From Roseobacter litoralis Och 149 (lineage in GTDB: Bacteria; Pseudomonadota; Alphaproteobacteria; Rhodobacterales; Rhodobacteraceae), in contig NC_015730.1 of the NCBI RefSeq assembly GCF_000154785.2, positions 992,001 to 1,056,000 of the forward strand: a stretch of 64,000 bases of DNA. Reading direction: 5' to 3'. Below the pieces are notes generated by a model that was not told the origin of the DNA, searched no databases, and saw only the letters and a program-made list of their open reading frames with translations. The translations under genes were made by a program, and so were the position numbers. Position 1 is the first letter of the stretch, and the number at the start of each line of letters is the position of its first letter. Of the stretch, positions 26,780 to 35,334 are shown one piece after another.

Positions 26780-27259
26780 GTGATTACTCTCATTGTGGCC
26801 CGTGCAGAAAACGGCGCGATCGGACGTGACGGGACAATCCCATGGAATGTCCCTGAGGATCTTAAGTTCTTTCAGCGCGAAACCTTGGGCGGCGCGCTGA
26901 TAATGGGGCGCAACACTTGGGAGAGCCTCCCGGTGAAGCCTCTGCCCAGACGTTTTAACGTCGTGGTTTCATCAAATTCGGATACTGCGGAAGTGGTTGC
27001 ACCCAGTGTAAAGGTTGCCATTGAGCTTGCGATAGAGCACGGGCATCAGCGAATTTATGGTATTGGTGGTGCAGCAATTTACCAGGAAATGCTGCCATTG
27101 GCACATCGCTTGTTGATTTCTGAAGTGCAGATCGACGTCCCTGATGCCGATACGTTTTTCCCAAATTTTGACGTAGCGGGTTGGAAGGCAATCGACACGC
27201 GTCCGCTGCGCGGGCAGGCGCCTGCCTGTTCTGTGCATGAGTATCTGAGGTTGATGTAG
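26780..27259 (+). CDS. folA: Dihydrofolate reductase
   Basis: A 159-residue enzyme that reduces dihydrofolate with NADPH. Landmarks are ITLIVARAENGAIGRDGTIP, then PEDLKFFQRETLGG, the MGRNTWESLP motif, RRFNVVVSSN and YGIGGAAIYQEMLP. The start is GTG at 26780, three bases after the thyA stop; the ribosome site would lie inside the thyA 3' end. The pair is a standard folate/thymidylate operon. The start V-to-M reading gives the usual MITLIVA N-terminus. Confidence 0.95.
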   Translation: MITLIVARAENGAIGRDGTIPWNVPEDLKFFQRETLGGALIMGRNTWESLPVKPLPRRFNVVVSSNSDTAEVVAPSVKVAIELAIEHGHQRIYGIGGAAIYQEMLPLAHRLLISEVQIDVPDADTFFPNFDVAGWKAIDTRPLRGQAPACSVHEYLRLM

Positions 27260-27600
27260 CTTCCTGCGCGGTGCGATCAGCTCAACAGGGTGTCGTTTGG
27301 CGAAATCAGCTCTGAGCGCGCCGGTGCAGACAGTTATGTTGCCGACGCCTGCGGTTGCCGGGCAACTTGCGCTCCGAATGCTGGTCACGATCGGAGTTCA
27401 TACCAAACCATTCGCACCTATCAACTGTGGAACGGATACTAACTATGCGCCACTGTTGCGATCAAACCGAGCCGGTTTTGGATGGTTCGTTTCTGGGCGT
27501 GTCTGTCACGCGTCACCGTCATATGGAAAAACAGCAAGCGGAACAAAGCGACAGCCCGGGCCATACATCTTGGCCCAAGCGCTGTAAAATTTTCTACGGA
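27260..27600. other. Non-coding stretch between folA and the cold-shock gene
   Basis: No supported gene. A weak inverted repeat GGGCCA-TACATCT-TGGCCC at 27558-27576 lies downstream of the cold-shock gene in its direction but lacks a U tract, so a terminator role is doubtful. Confidence 0.3.
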
Positions 27601-27807
27601 TCAGAGCAGTTTGAGATCGCTCGCCATCTGACGTCCGTCTCGCCCCTCCGTAAGCTCGAAGTCGACTTTCTGATCGTCCGCCAGACCCGTCAGGCCTGAC
27701 CGTTCTACAGCAGAGATGTGCACAAACACATCCGAGCCGCCACCTTCGGGGGCGATGAACCCATAACCCTTGGTGGTGTTAAACCATTTCACGGTGCCAG
27801 TTGGCAT
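27601..27807 (-). CDS. Cold-shock domain protein (CspA family)
   Basis: A 68-residue single cold-shock domain. RNP1 is GYGFIAPE and RNP2 is DVFVHISAV, after the family start GTVKWFNTTKGYG. It binds single-stranded RNA/DNA and acts as an RNA chaperone. It is a single gene. The roughly 195 bases between its start and the diverging ArsC-like gene give room for the long 5' leader that many csp genes use for cold regulation, though no specific leader element was identified. Confidence 0.93.
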   Translation of the reverse strand: MPTGTVKWFNTTKGYGFIAPEGGGSDVFVHISAVERSGLTGLADDQKVDFELTEGRDGRQMASDLKLL

Positions 27808-28003
27808 CTTTTCCGTGCCTCCTTTGTCTCTTTACACCGCCTTTGATAAAAGCGGCGTGAACTTCCAGTTTTCGGCTGCACTTGCGCATTACCCCAAGTT
27901 TGACCTTGCTTTATCAGATTGGGCTTCTCATGAAAAAATCAAGCAGTATCAGGTGTAAACTGCTCAAAACTACGTTAACCACAGCGAAAAAAGAGGAAAA
28001 ACT

Positions 28004-28321
28004 ATGCAACTTTATGGTTTGAAAAATTGCGATACTTGCCGGAAAGCTATGAAAGCCTTGCCGGGTGCTGTGTTGGTAGATGTGCGCAGTGATGGCGTTC
28101 CGGATAGCGTATTGGCGCGGGCACACGAGACCTTTGGGGATCAACTGGTGAACACACGGTCCACCACGTGGCGCTCCTTGGATGAAGAAGCGCGCGGCAG
28201 GCCCGCCTTGACACTCCTAAAGGAACACCCTGCACTCATGAAACGACCGCTGATACAGCAGGGCGACACCTTGTATCTGGGCTGGAGCAAGGAAACTCAG
28301 GCCGCGTTGGGCGCAGCCTGA
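28004..28321 (+). CDS. ArsC/Spx-family protein
   Basis: A 105-residue thioredoxin-fold protein. It opens with MQLYGLKNCDTCRKAMKAL, giving the CxxC motif at C10/C13 typical of YffB/Spx/ArsC-like proteins, and has the family PALTLLKEHPALMKRPLIQQ with the conserved R-P. True arsenate reductases have a CX5R loop and a longer C-terminal part; this one is shorter and closer to the YffB group, whose function is poorly known. It is probably glutathione- or thiol-linked. It converges on the bufD-like gene, with 6 bases between the stops. Confidence 0.82.
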   Translation: MQLYGLKNCDTCRKAMKALPGAVLVDVRSDGVPDSVLARAHETFGDQLVNTRSTTWRSLDEEARGRPALTLLKEHPALMKRPLIQQGDTLYLGWSKETQAALGAA

Positions 28322-28327
28322 GCAGTT

Positions 28328-28882
28328 TCACATCTCTCGGGGTAGAACCTGCCGTGAAATCGCCCTGTCGAGCGACAGCGGCCCGGCGCCTTTGACCACC
28401 AGAACCAGCAGCACAAAGATCCAGAACGCGCGTTGGTCCATGATGATGCTGTCGGGAAACCGGTCAAACCACGCGCCGAACGTTTCAGCATGTTCCAGAC
28501 CGCCATGACCGATCAAATCGGTCAGCGATTGTACGATCACAAATCCGATCATGCCCAAAGCGCTCAACCGCGTGAAAAGCCCGACCACGATCAGCGCAGG
28601 CAGAATGAACTCTGCCCATGTCCCTGCGACGACCACAGCCCAATGCCATATGGAAAGCTGTGATGTGTCATAGACCACGGCCTCCATCACCCTGGGGAAA
28701 ATCTGCGCATAAGCGCCGACAGATGGTTGAAACAACCCCATGAAACCGTCGCCCAATTTGGTGAGGCCGGAGACCCAGAAATACATCAGCAACGTGCCTG
28801 CAAAAACCAAACGCGCCAGAGTTGGCAAGAGCCATTCTGCCCGCGTCAGGCGATCCGAAATGGCGGTGTAAAGGGTAATCAT
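28328..28882 (-). CDS. bufD: DoxX family membrane protein, bufferin locus (BufD-like)
   Basis: A 184-residue inner-membrane protein with about four hydrophobic segments and DoxX features (RLVFAGTLLMYFWVSGLTKL, ALIVVGLFTRLSALGMIGF). Its ATG overlaps the stop of the DUF2063 gene by 4 bases (ATGA), so it is translationally coupled to it. In the bufferin operons described in Caulobacter a DoxX-type protein is the fourth member, and its biochemical role is not established. The context here is the same, which is the basis for the symbol. Confidence 0.8.
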   Translation of the reverse strand: MITLYTAISDRLTRAEWLLPTLARLVFAGTLLMYFWVSGLTKLGDGFMGLFQPSVGAYAQIFPRVMEAVVYDTSQLSIWHWAVVVAGTWAEFILPALIVVGLFTRLSALGMIGFVIVQSLTDLIGHGGLEHAETFGAWFDRFPDSIIMDQRAFWIFVLLVLVVKGAGPLSLDRAISRQVLPREM

Positions 28883-29637
28883 GGTGTTTCCTTTGTAGTG
28901 TATTCTGTCAGGGCGTGCGTGGCGATCGCTTGCGTCAGCGAGGCTGTAAGGTCGAAGGCTTGGTGTGTACGGGCGATCTTTTCACAGGCGGCGCCAAATT
29001 CCTCGCCCGCATGCAGTGCCTCAAGCCAGTCCGCGCCACCGGGTGCCAGCAGGTGAGGTGCGGGGTCGAATTCGGGGCGCGTGATGATCACATCCTGCGC
29101 GATGGCACGCGGCTTGTCGGCGTTTTCGGTCATGTTGAATGCCCAGATGTCGTAAAGTGGCCAGCGTGAACGCAACACTTTGGTAGAGGGCTTCAGGCGC
29201 AACTTTAGCTGCATCAGCGCCGCCTCATCCTGTTGGAAAACCTCCGGATTGAGGTCTGGTGCGTCCGCTGCGTGGTAGGATTGTCGCATTTCAATATCAA
29301 GGCGCGCGCAATCCGCGAGATACCCCAGATGGGCGAGAGGCTCAAAGGTCTCCAGAAACGCGGGCAACGTGGCGCCATAGTGCATCATCAGGGGGGATCG
29401 CGGCGGGTTTTGCCTTGCGTAAACTTCGGCGAGTTGTGCAAAACCCCGCGCACCCAAGAGCTTGACAAGTAAAGGAAAAGCAACCGTCAGGGCTTCTGTC
29501 AGCGAGACGAGCACATTGTTGCGATAAACAGAAAACCGGTTGCCAGCGGGATCCCCTGCGCCATCCGTCAATCCGGGCGGCACCACTGCCTGAGCGTCAA
29601 GCAAGGCTGCGCGAAACTGGGTCTGTTCAACTGTCAT
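28879..29637 (-). CDS. bufC: DUF2063 protein, partner of the MNIO enzyme (BufC-like)
   Basis: A 252-residue cytoplasmic protein. The ATG at 29637 sits in an ATGA overlap with the MNIO gene, which argues against starts further upstream. The N-terminal part has the DUF2063 pattern [55 protein letters not shown] and then RSPLMMHYG. The family was once called DNA-binding, but genes next to DUF692 enzymes encode the partner or recognition protein that helps present the precursor peptide. That role is inferred here from operon position. Confidence 0.85.
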   Translation of the reverse strand: MTVEQTQFRAALLDAQAVVPPGLTDGAGDPAGNRFSVYRNNVLVSLTEALTVAFPLLVKLLGARGFAQLAEVYARQNPPRSPLMMHYGATLPAFLETFEPLAHLGYLADCARLDIEMRQSYHAADAPDLNPEVFQQDEAALMQLKLRLKPSTKVLRSRWPLYDIWAFNMTENADKPRAIAQDVIITRPEFDPAPHLLAPGGADWLEALHAGEEFGAACEKIARTHQAFDLTASLTQAIATHALTEYTTKETP

Positions 29638-30488
29638 CCGACGGATTCGAGAGCCTGCGCGGCGCGCTCGGCCTCTGCCAGCAAGATCGGCCAGTCCGGC
29701 ACGTCGTTGTCCCATTCCACAAGAACGGGGCGCGGTCCGGTTTTGGAAATCGTATAGGCCAGCAAATCCCAGACCGGGTCCACGACGGGTTTGCTATGGC
29801 TGTCAATCAACAGCGGCGCGCTATGATCGTCCGCATCTTCGTCATGACCGCCAACATGAATTTCGCCCACCGCTGCGAGCGGATATGCGTCGATATAGTC
29901 TTTCGGGGTATAGCCGAGATTGGTCGCAGAAATAAAAACGTTGTTCACGTCCAGCAACAGACCGCAGCCGGTGCGTTTGACCAGTTCCGCCAGAAAATCG
30001 GTTTCGCGCCACGTGCTTTCGTCAAACGCCAGATAGCTTGACGGGTTTTCTAGCAGCATTTGCCGCCCAATGACCTCTTGAACCTCGTCGATGTGATCCG
30101 CGACATGCGCGAGTGTTTCATTCGTATAGGGCAGGGGCAGCAGATCGTTCAGAAACTCTGCACCATGGGTTGACCAGGCAAGATGTTCTGAAAAGCTCGC
30201 TGGATTTGTGCGATCCAGCAGTGTCTTGAGCCGCGCCAGGTGCGCTTTGTCCAGTGGCTGTATGCCACCAATGCTCAATCCGACACCATGAACGGATAAT
30301 GCGAAGCGGTCCTGTAATGCCCGCAACTGGGCGTGTGGGCGACCGCCATCGCCCATGTAGTTTTCCGCATGAACTTCCAGCCACTCTACGCAGCCGGGCC
30401 GTTCCATCAGGTCACTGAAATGCTGTGGTTTGTAACCAACACCCGGCGCAAGGGGCAGGTTGGGCGCGTGTGGGGAAGTGTCTAACAT
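29634..30488 (-). CDS. bufB: DUF692 multinuclear iron oxidase (MNIO), bufferin-modifying enzyme
   Basis: A 284-residue TIM-barrel enzyme of the DUF692/MNIO family, related to MbnB. The expected metal-ligand segments are all present: [56 protein letters not shown] and [11 protein letters not shown]. In bufferin systems this enzyme uses a multinuclear iron centre to convert cysteines of the precursor into copper-binding thiooxazole/oxazolone-type groups. It lies 82 bases after the precursor gene and overlaps the partner gene by 4 bases. Iron stoichiometry and product cannot be read from sequence. Confidence 0.9.
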   Translation of the reverse strand: MLDTSPHAPNLPLAPGVGYKPQHFSDLMERPGCVEWLEVHAENYMGDGGRPHAQLRALQDRFALSVHGVGLSIGGIQPLDKAHLARLKTLLDRTNPASFSEHLAWSTHGAEFLNDLLPLPYTNETLAHVADHIDEVQEVIGRQMLLENPSSYLAFDESTWRETDFLAELVKRTGCGLLLDVNNVFISATNLGYTPKDYIDAYPLAAVGEIHVGGHDEDADDHSAPLLIDSHSKPVVDPVWDLLAYTISKTGPRPVLVEWDNDVPDWPILLAEAERAAQALESVG

Positions 30489-30570
30489 GGGCTCTCCGAG
30501 AATTGCGGCCAGCCGAGAGGTGCCTGAAAAGCGCCCGACATCGAAAATGCCGGGCGCGGGAATGGATTAG

Positions 30571-30873
30571 TTATGCGGGCCGGTCGCGGTCCAGCTCTTC
30601 GAGCGACCCTTCGCGTGGAGTGCCGTCTGCCATGGCGGGCAGTTCGATCTCTGCGCATGTGCCTTTGTCAACAAGCGTCCATGCGTTGCCCTGATAATCG
30701 ACAGTGGACGAACCGGCGCATGTTGTGCCGGGGCCAGCAGCGCAATCATTCGCGCCCGCAAGCGAGATGCCATAGCATTTTTCCTTGGCGGCGGCCTGAA
30801 CGGTTGTTGTCTGCGCGACGAAGGCGGCAGCGACTGCGCTTGCGATTGCGACGGTTTTCATCGTGTTGGACAT
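30571..30873 (-). CDS. bufA: DUF2282 bufferin precursor, copper-binding RiPP (BufA-like)
   Basis: A 100-residue exported peptide. After a signal peptide ([17 protein letters not shown] up to TVQA) comes the DUF2282 core with four cysteines: C33 in [11 protein letters not shown]44 in ANDCAAG, C52 in TTCAGSS and C73 in KGTCAEI. The C-terminal 25 residues are acidic. The set of four cysteines, the KCYG start and the following bufBCD genes match bufferin 1 of Caulobacter, a ribosomally made peptide that sequesters copper in the periplasm after cysteine modification. AAAGGGAAA lies before the ATG at 30873; a second Met four codons later is an alternative start. Confidence 0.87.
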   Translation of the reverse strand: MSNTMKTVAIASAVAAAFVAQTTTVQAAAKEKCYGISLAGANDCAAGPGTTCAGSSTVDYQGNAWTLVDKGTCAEIELPAMADGTPREGSLEELDRDRPA

Positions 30874-30956
30874 ATCATTTTCCCTTTTTAAACTGACCTG
30901 CTGGCCATCTGTGCCTCATTTGTATCAAAGCATGCAAAACATACCATTCACGAGCC

Positions 30957-30969
30957 TGTGTGTCACACA
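30957..30969. promoter_or_regulatory. Perfect palindrome upstream of the bufferin operon
   Basis: TGTGTG-T-CACACA, a 13-base exact palindrome, lies about 85 bases upstream of the bufA start codon, in the region expected to hold the promoter. It may be an operator for a dimeric regulator. No ECF-type promoter motif such as that used for bufferin genes in Caulobacter was recognised. Confidence 0.35.
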
Positions 30970-31011
30970 TGCGTCAGCAAATGGTGACCAAGGGGCAGAA
31001 AAACACGTAAA

Positions 31012-31043
31012 ACGCCGCAGAAATGTTTCAAAAACTGCGGCGT
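31012..31043 (-). terminator. Hairpin downstream of thrS
   Basis: ACGCCGCAG (31012-31020) pairs with CTGCGGCGT (31035-31043) around a 14-base loop. In the minus direction it starts 34 bases after the thrS stop and is followed by TTTTAC. A 9-base GC-rich stem with a short U run; probably the thrS terminator. Confidence 0.6.
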
Positions 31044-31076
31044 ATTCTGTGTAACGGCTGAGAACAGGCTTTTTTG

Positions 31077-33023
31077 TTACAAAAGGTCGGGCGGCGTTGC
31101 CTCACGTCCCAAAGCTTGTGTTACAGCCTCAAGACTCTCAACGGTGGTCTTTTTCTCTCCGAGCCTGCGCAGGGTGACTGTCTGTTCTTCGACCTCGCGC
31201 GCGCCAACGGCCAGAATGACAGGGACCTTGCCGACGGAGTGTTCGCGCACCTTGTAGTTGATCTTTTCATTTCGCAGATCGGCTTCCGCGCGCACCCCAG
31301 CTGCCTTGAGTTGATCAACCACCTGCATCACGTAGTCATTCGCGTCAGTGATAATTGACGCCACAACCACCTGCCGCGGGGCCAGCCAGAACGGCAGTTT
31401 CCCGGCGGAATTTTCAATCAAAATCCCGATGAACCGCTCGAACGAACCCAGACAGGCCCGGTGCAGCATGTAAGGGCGGTGCTTTGCCCCATCCTCTCCG
31501 ATAAATGTGGCGTCCAACCGTTCCGGCAGGTTCGGATCAACCTGAAACGTGCCGCACTGCCATTCCCGGCCAATGGCGTCGGTGAGTTTGAAATCCAGCT
31601 TGGGCCCGTAAAATGCCCCTTCGCCTGCGTCCAGCGTATAGGGATGACCTGTCGCCTTGATCGCGTTTTCCAGCGCGGCCTCGACATGGTCCCAGCTTTC
31701 CTCAGATCCCACGCGCTTTTCGGGCCGTGTGGCAAACATGATCTCGAACTTCTCAAAACCGAGATCCTGATAGACGGACGACAGATAGGTGATGAAGGCC
31801 GCGCATTCCGCCTCGATCTGGTCCTCGCGGCAAAAGATATGGCCATCGTCCTGAGTAAACCCGCGCACCCGCATGATCCCGTGCAGTGCACCTGACGGTT
31901 CATAGCGGTTACAGGACCCGAATTCAGCCATGCGCAACGGCAGGTCGCGATAGGATTTAAGCCCCTGATTGAAAATCTGCACGTGGCACGGGCAGTTCAT
32001 GGGTTTCAGCGCATTGACCGCTTTTTCGCGCGCGTGTTCCTCGTCCACTTCGACGATGAACATATGCTCCTGATACTTGTCCCAATGGCCCGAGGCTTCC
32101 CACAGCTTGCGATCAACCACCTGAGGGGTGTTGACCTCCTGATAGCCCGCCGCGCGTTGTTTGCGGCGCATGTAGTCCTGCAGCGTTGTATAGATGGACC
32201 AGCCGTTTGGATGCCAGAATACTTGCCCCGGGGCTTCTTCCTGCATGTGAAACAGGTCCATTTCGCGGCCCAGCTTGCGGTGGTCGCGTTTGGCCGCTTC
32301 CTCCAGCATGGTCAGATGCGCTTTGAGCTTTTCCTTGCCCGTAAAGGCCACGCCGTAAATACGCTGCAGCATCGCGCGGTCACTGTCACCGCGCCAATAC
32401 GCGCCTGCGATGGACATGAGTTTGAACGCATCGCCGGGCACTTGCCCGGTATGTTGCAGATGCGGGCCACGGCACAGGTCCTGCCAGTCGCCGTGCCAAT
32501 ACATCCGCAAGGGTTCATCGCCCGGAATGGCGTCGATCAACTCGACCTTATAGGGTTCGTTGTTCGCCTCATAAAAGGCGATTGCACGCGGGCGGTCCCA
32601 CACTTCCGTGCGCACTGGGTCGCGTTTGTTGATGATCTCTTTCATCTTTTTTTCGATCAGGCCAAGGTCTTCGGGCGAGAACGGCTCAGCGCGGTCAAAG
32701 TCGTAATACCAGCCATCCTTTATTACAGGGCCGATTGTCACTTTGGTCTCTGGCCAGATTTCCTGCACGGCGCGCGCCATGATATGAGCAAGGTCGTGGC
32801 GCACCAGTTCATTTGCCTGTGCCTCGTCCTGCATTGTGTGGATCGCGATGGTGGTGTCTGCGCTGATTGGCCAAGCCAGATCATAGTGCTCGCCGCCGAC
32901 GGTCGCGCTGATCGCCTTCTTGCGCAGGGAGGTTGAAATGCTGGCTGCGACATCGCCAGCGGTGACGCCTGCGTCGAATTCGCGTGCGCTGCCATCGGGG
33001 AAGGTGAGAGAGATCTGGGCCAT
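31077..33023 (-). CDS. thrS: Threonyl-tRNA synthetase
   Basis: A 648-residue class II aminoacyl-tRNA synthetase of normal length. The N-terminal TGS domain ([20 protein letters not shown]) is followed by the editing domain with [16 protein letters not shown] and the zinc/editing segment [10 protein letters not shown]. The catalytic core has [20 protein letters not shown] and the class II arginine region [20 protein letters not shown]. The anticodon-binding domain ends the protein. It attaches threonine to tRNA-Thr. It is a single gene with a terminator. No T-box or other leader was recognised upstream. Confidence 0.97.
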   Translation of the reverse strand: MAQISLTFPDGSAREFDAGVTAGDVAASISTSLRKKAISATVGGEHYDLAWPISADTTIAIHTMQDEAQANELVRHDLAHIMARAVQEIWPETKVTIGPVIKDGWYYDFDRAEPFSPEDLGLIEKKMKEIINKRDPVRTEVWDRPRAIAFYEANNEPYKVELIDAIPGDEPLRMYWHGDWQDLCRGPHLQHTGQVPGDAFKLMSIAGAYWRGDSDRAMLQRIYGVAFTGKEKLKAHLTMLEEAAKRDHRKLGREMDLFHMQEEAPGQVFWHPNGWSIYTTLQDYMRRKQRAAGYQEVNTPQVVDRKLWEASGHWDKYQEHMFIVEVDEEHAREKAVNALKPMNCPCHVQIFNQGLKSYRDLPLRMAEFGSCNRYEPSGALHGIMRVRGFTQDDGHIFCREDQIEAECAAFITYLSSVYQDLGFEKFEIMFATRPEKRVGSEESWDHVEAALENAIKATGHPYTLDAGEGAFYGPKLDFKLTDAIGREWQCGTFQVDPNLPERLDATFIGEDGAKHRPYMLHRACLGSFERFIGILIENSAGKLPFWLAPRQVVVASIITDANDYVMQVVDQLKAAGVRAEADLRNEKINYKVREHSVGKVPVILAVGAREVEEQTVTLRRLGEKKTTVESLEAVTQALGREATPPDLL

Positions 33024-33220
33024 CTTGGGCGCTCCTCGTCAGTTTGGCGCCTACGAGACGCCCGGTTGCGGGTTTAGGAGCTTGGCTGATGAACCCCTAT
33101 GCAGTTCGTGTCAAGCGGGGCAGAAATTGTATACCGAAGAATACGTTGACTGCGACACCTTACGTGTTAAATCCGACATATGTTTCCAATGCGAAACGTC
33201 CAAATGTGAGGGATTTTCAG

Positions 33221-33466
33221 ATGCCGCGTTTCAACAGAACTTTCGAACTTAGCATTCACGACGTTGATGTCATCGAAGAAGCGCTGCGTGCGCGGTCCCG
33301 CGAACTGTGCAAGATGCGCCGTGCGTTGTCGGATCAGAACCCGGCCGAACTCGAATCGATCATGGTCATCGAAGGAGATCTGCGCGAGAGCGAAGAACTT
33401 CTGGGCAGGCTCCATAACCAAAAGGTTTTTTATCGCCCCCGCGCGCAGACATACGTCAGCGGCTGA
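33221..33466 (+). CDS. Small conserved-looking hypothetical protein
   Basis: An 81-residue, highly charged, mainly helical protein. The start ATG at 33221 follows GTGAGGG. It opens MPRFNRTFELSIHDVDVIEE and continues with ALRARSRELCKMRRALSD, a likely coiled-coil or helical hairpin. No motif identifies a function. The open frame continues upstream for 59 codons, but that part overlaps the thrS promoter region and reads poorly. It stands alone. I do not recognise the family. Confidence 0.55.
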   Translation: MPRFNRTFELSIHDVDVIEEALRARSRELCKMRRALSDQNPAELESIMVIEGDLRESEELLGRLHNQKVFYRPRAQTYVSG

Positions 33467-33705
33467 TCACCTGCCATCCGGTTGATCGCTTCCCAGATGG
33501 GCGGCGGTCTTCGGGCAATGCAAGATGATCCCAAATCAGTTCAGGCGCCTATAGCCCTTCGCGGCATGTGCGACCGGTCGCCCGGCCTTTAACCAAGCGG
33601 CGCAAACATTACCCATTCAAAAAACAAAGTAAGCCCGATAAATTGTGCTTCGGGGATTGTAGGTTCCGAAGGGTTCGGCGCATCATCGGCCAAAAAGAGG
33701 TTGAG

Positions 33706-34461
33706 ATGTCTGATCCGAAGCATTTTGATAGCCCCCGCGGGCGCAGGCTGGCCTATCACCTGACGCTTGGTGCAGGACCTTTGATTGTTTTCCTCGGTGG
33801 CCTGAAATCCGATATGGAAGGCACCAAAGCGGTGCACCTTGAGGCGTGGGCCCGGCAGAGCGGCAGGGCCTTTCTGAGGTTTGACTACTCAGGCCATGGT
33901 CTGTCATCGGGTACCTTTGAGGAGGGATGCATTGGGGATTGGTCAGAAGACACATTCGATATCCTTAACGCGCTGACGACGGGTCCTGTACTGCCCGTCG
34001 GCTCGTCCATGGGGGGCTGGCAAGCATTGCTGCTGTCGCGGCGGATGTCGGATCGCATCATTGGCATGGTTACCATCGCGGCGGCGCCAGACTTTACCGA
34101 AGACGGGTATTGGGCTTCGTTCAGTGAGGCGCAAAAGGCGCAGATTGAGACGGAGGGCCAGATTGAAATACCCTCTGACTACATGGAGCCCTATATCATC
34201 ACCCGCCGCATGATCGAGGATGGCAGGGAAAAACTGGTCCTGCGTAAACCCTTGGTTTTGGATTTTCCGGTCAGATGTCTGCAAGGCACCGCAGACACTG
34301 CGGTGAGCATGCAAACTGCGATCAGGTTGCTGGAGCATGCCCAAAGCCCGGATATGCGATTGTTGCTTGTCAAAGATGCGGATCACCGGTTTTCGGATGG
34401 GCCTTGCCTCGGTCTGATCGACTCTGCGATTGAAGAGGTGCTCGCGCTGGCAGCGTCTTGA
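33706..34461 (+). CDS. Alpha/beta hydrolase
   Basis: A 251-residue hydrolase. The nucleophile elbow is VGSSMGGWQALL with Ser as nucleophile; the oxyanion region is IVFLGGLKSDMEG after the N-terminal strand, and DYSGHGLSSG follows. The acid is probably in CLQGTADTAVSM and the catalytic histidine in KDADHRFSD. The layout resembles the palmitoyl-protein thioesterase ABHD10-like carboxylesterases of alphaproteobacteria. The substrate is unknown. The ATG at 33706 follows AAAGAGG. The second hydrolase gene starts 155 bases downstream. Confidence 0.83.
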   Translation: MSDPKHFDSPRGRRLAYHLTLGAGPLIVFLGGLKSDMEGTKAVHLEAWARQSGRAFLRFDYSGHGLSSGTFEEGCIGDWSEDTFDILNALTTGPVLPVGSSMGGWQALLLSRRMSDRIIGMVTIAAAPDFTEDGYWASFSEAQKAQIETEGQIEIPSDYMEPYIITRRMIEDGREKLVLRKPLVLDFPVRCLQGTADTAVSMQTAIRLLEHAQSPDMRLLLVKDADHRFSDGPCLGLIDSAIEEVLALAAS

Positions 34462-34616
34462 GGTGATGGGCGATGTCCCGCGTGTGGGCCAGCCCGCGCA
34501 AAGCGTGGCGCTTGTGCTTTCGCGCTCTGCCGGTCACAACTGCGACATCGGTGTCTCTCAGGTGCAAAAAACCGCAATGAAAAATTGTTACTCTTTCAAA
34601 ATGCTGGAGGGGCGGG

Positions 34617-35327
34617 ATGGCTGAACCGCTGGTGTTGCTGCCCGGAATGATGTGTGATGCGCGGCTGTTCGGTCCGCAAATCGCTGAGCTTTCCGTTGAT
34701 ACGGCCGTCATGATTGCGCCAATTACACGGGGAGAACGCATCGAGGAGATCGCGTCGGGCCTGCTGGATGAATTGCCCCAACGCTTTGCGCTGGCCGGGC
34801 TGAGCATGGGCGGGATTGTGGCGATGGAAATCCTGCGGCGCGCCCCGGAGCGGGTGACCCGCATCGCCCTGATGGACACCAATCCGCTGGCTGAAACACC
34901 GCAGGTGGCCGCCGGGCGGGAACCGCAGATTGTTGCAGCCCGCACCGGTCGGATGCTGGATGTAATGCGCGAAGAAATGAAGCCGAAATACCTCGCCCCC
35001 GGGCCTGCACAGGTCGAGGTGCTGGATTTGGTGATGGATATGGCCGCAGCCGCCGGGCCAGAGGTGTTCGTCAGACAGTCGCGCGCCCTTCAACGCCGCC
35101 CTGATCAGCAGACGACGCTACGCAAATGCAAAGTGCCTGCACTTGTGCTTTGTGGGGCGCATGACGCGCTTTGCCCGGTCAAGCGACATGAATTCATGGC
35201 GGAACTGATCCCGTCGGCCGTGTTGCGTGTGCTGGAAAACGCAGGACACCTCCCCCCCCTTGAGCAACCCGCACAAACGACGCAGGCGCTCAGGGAATGG
35301 ATGTCACAGCCTTACGTCTTGACGTAA
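34617..35327 (+). CDS. Alpha/beta hydrolase
   Basis: A 236-residue hydrolase of a different subgroup from its neighbour. The nucleophile elbow is AGLSMGGIVAMEIL, the N-terminal strand PLVLLPGMMCDARLFGPQ, the acid region VLCGAHDALCP and the histidine ENAGHLPPLEQP. It resembles the short lysophospholipase/esterase-like hydrolases frequent near PHA genes. The ATG at 34617 is preceded by GGAGGGGCGGG. It converges on phaZ with only 7 bases between the stops. The substrate is unknown. Confidence 0.84.
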   Translation: MAEPLVLLPGMMCDARLFGPQIAELSVDTAVMIAPITRGERIEEIASGLLDELPQRFALAGLSMGGIVAMEILRRAPERVTRIALMDTNPLAETPQVAAGREPQIVAARTGRMLDVMREEMKPKYLAPGPAQVEVLDLVMDMAAAAGPEVFVRQSRALQRRPDQQTTLRKCKVPALVLCGAHDALCPVKRHEFMAELIPSAVLRVLENAGHLPPLEQPAQTTQALREWMSQPYVLT

Positions 35328-35334
35328 GGTGCGT

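Noticed and set aside
30915..30945. Possible FNR/Crp-type site upstream of bufA
   Set aside because: TTTGTATCAAA is only a partial match to the TTGAT-N4-ATCAA pattern; half-sites are incorrectly spaced.
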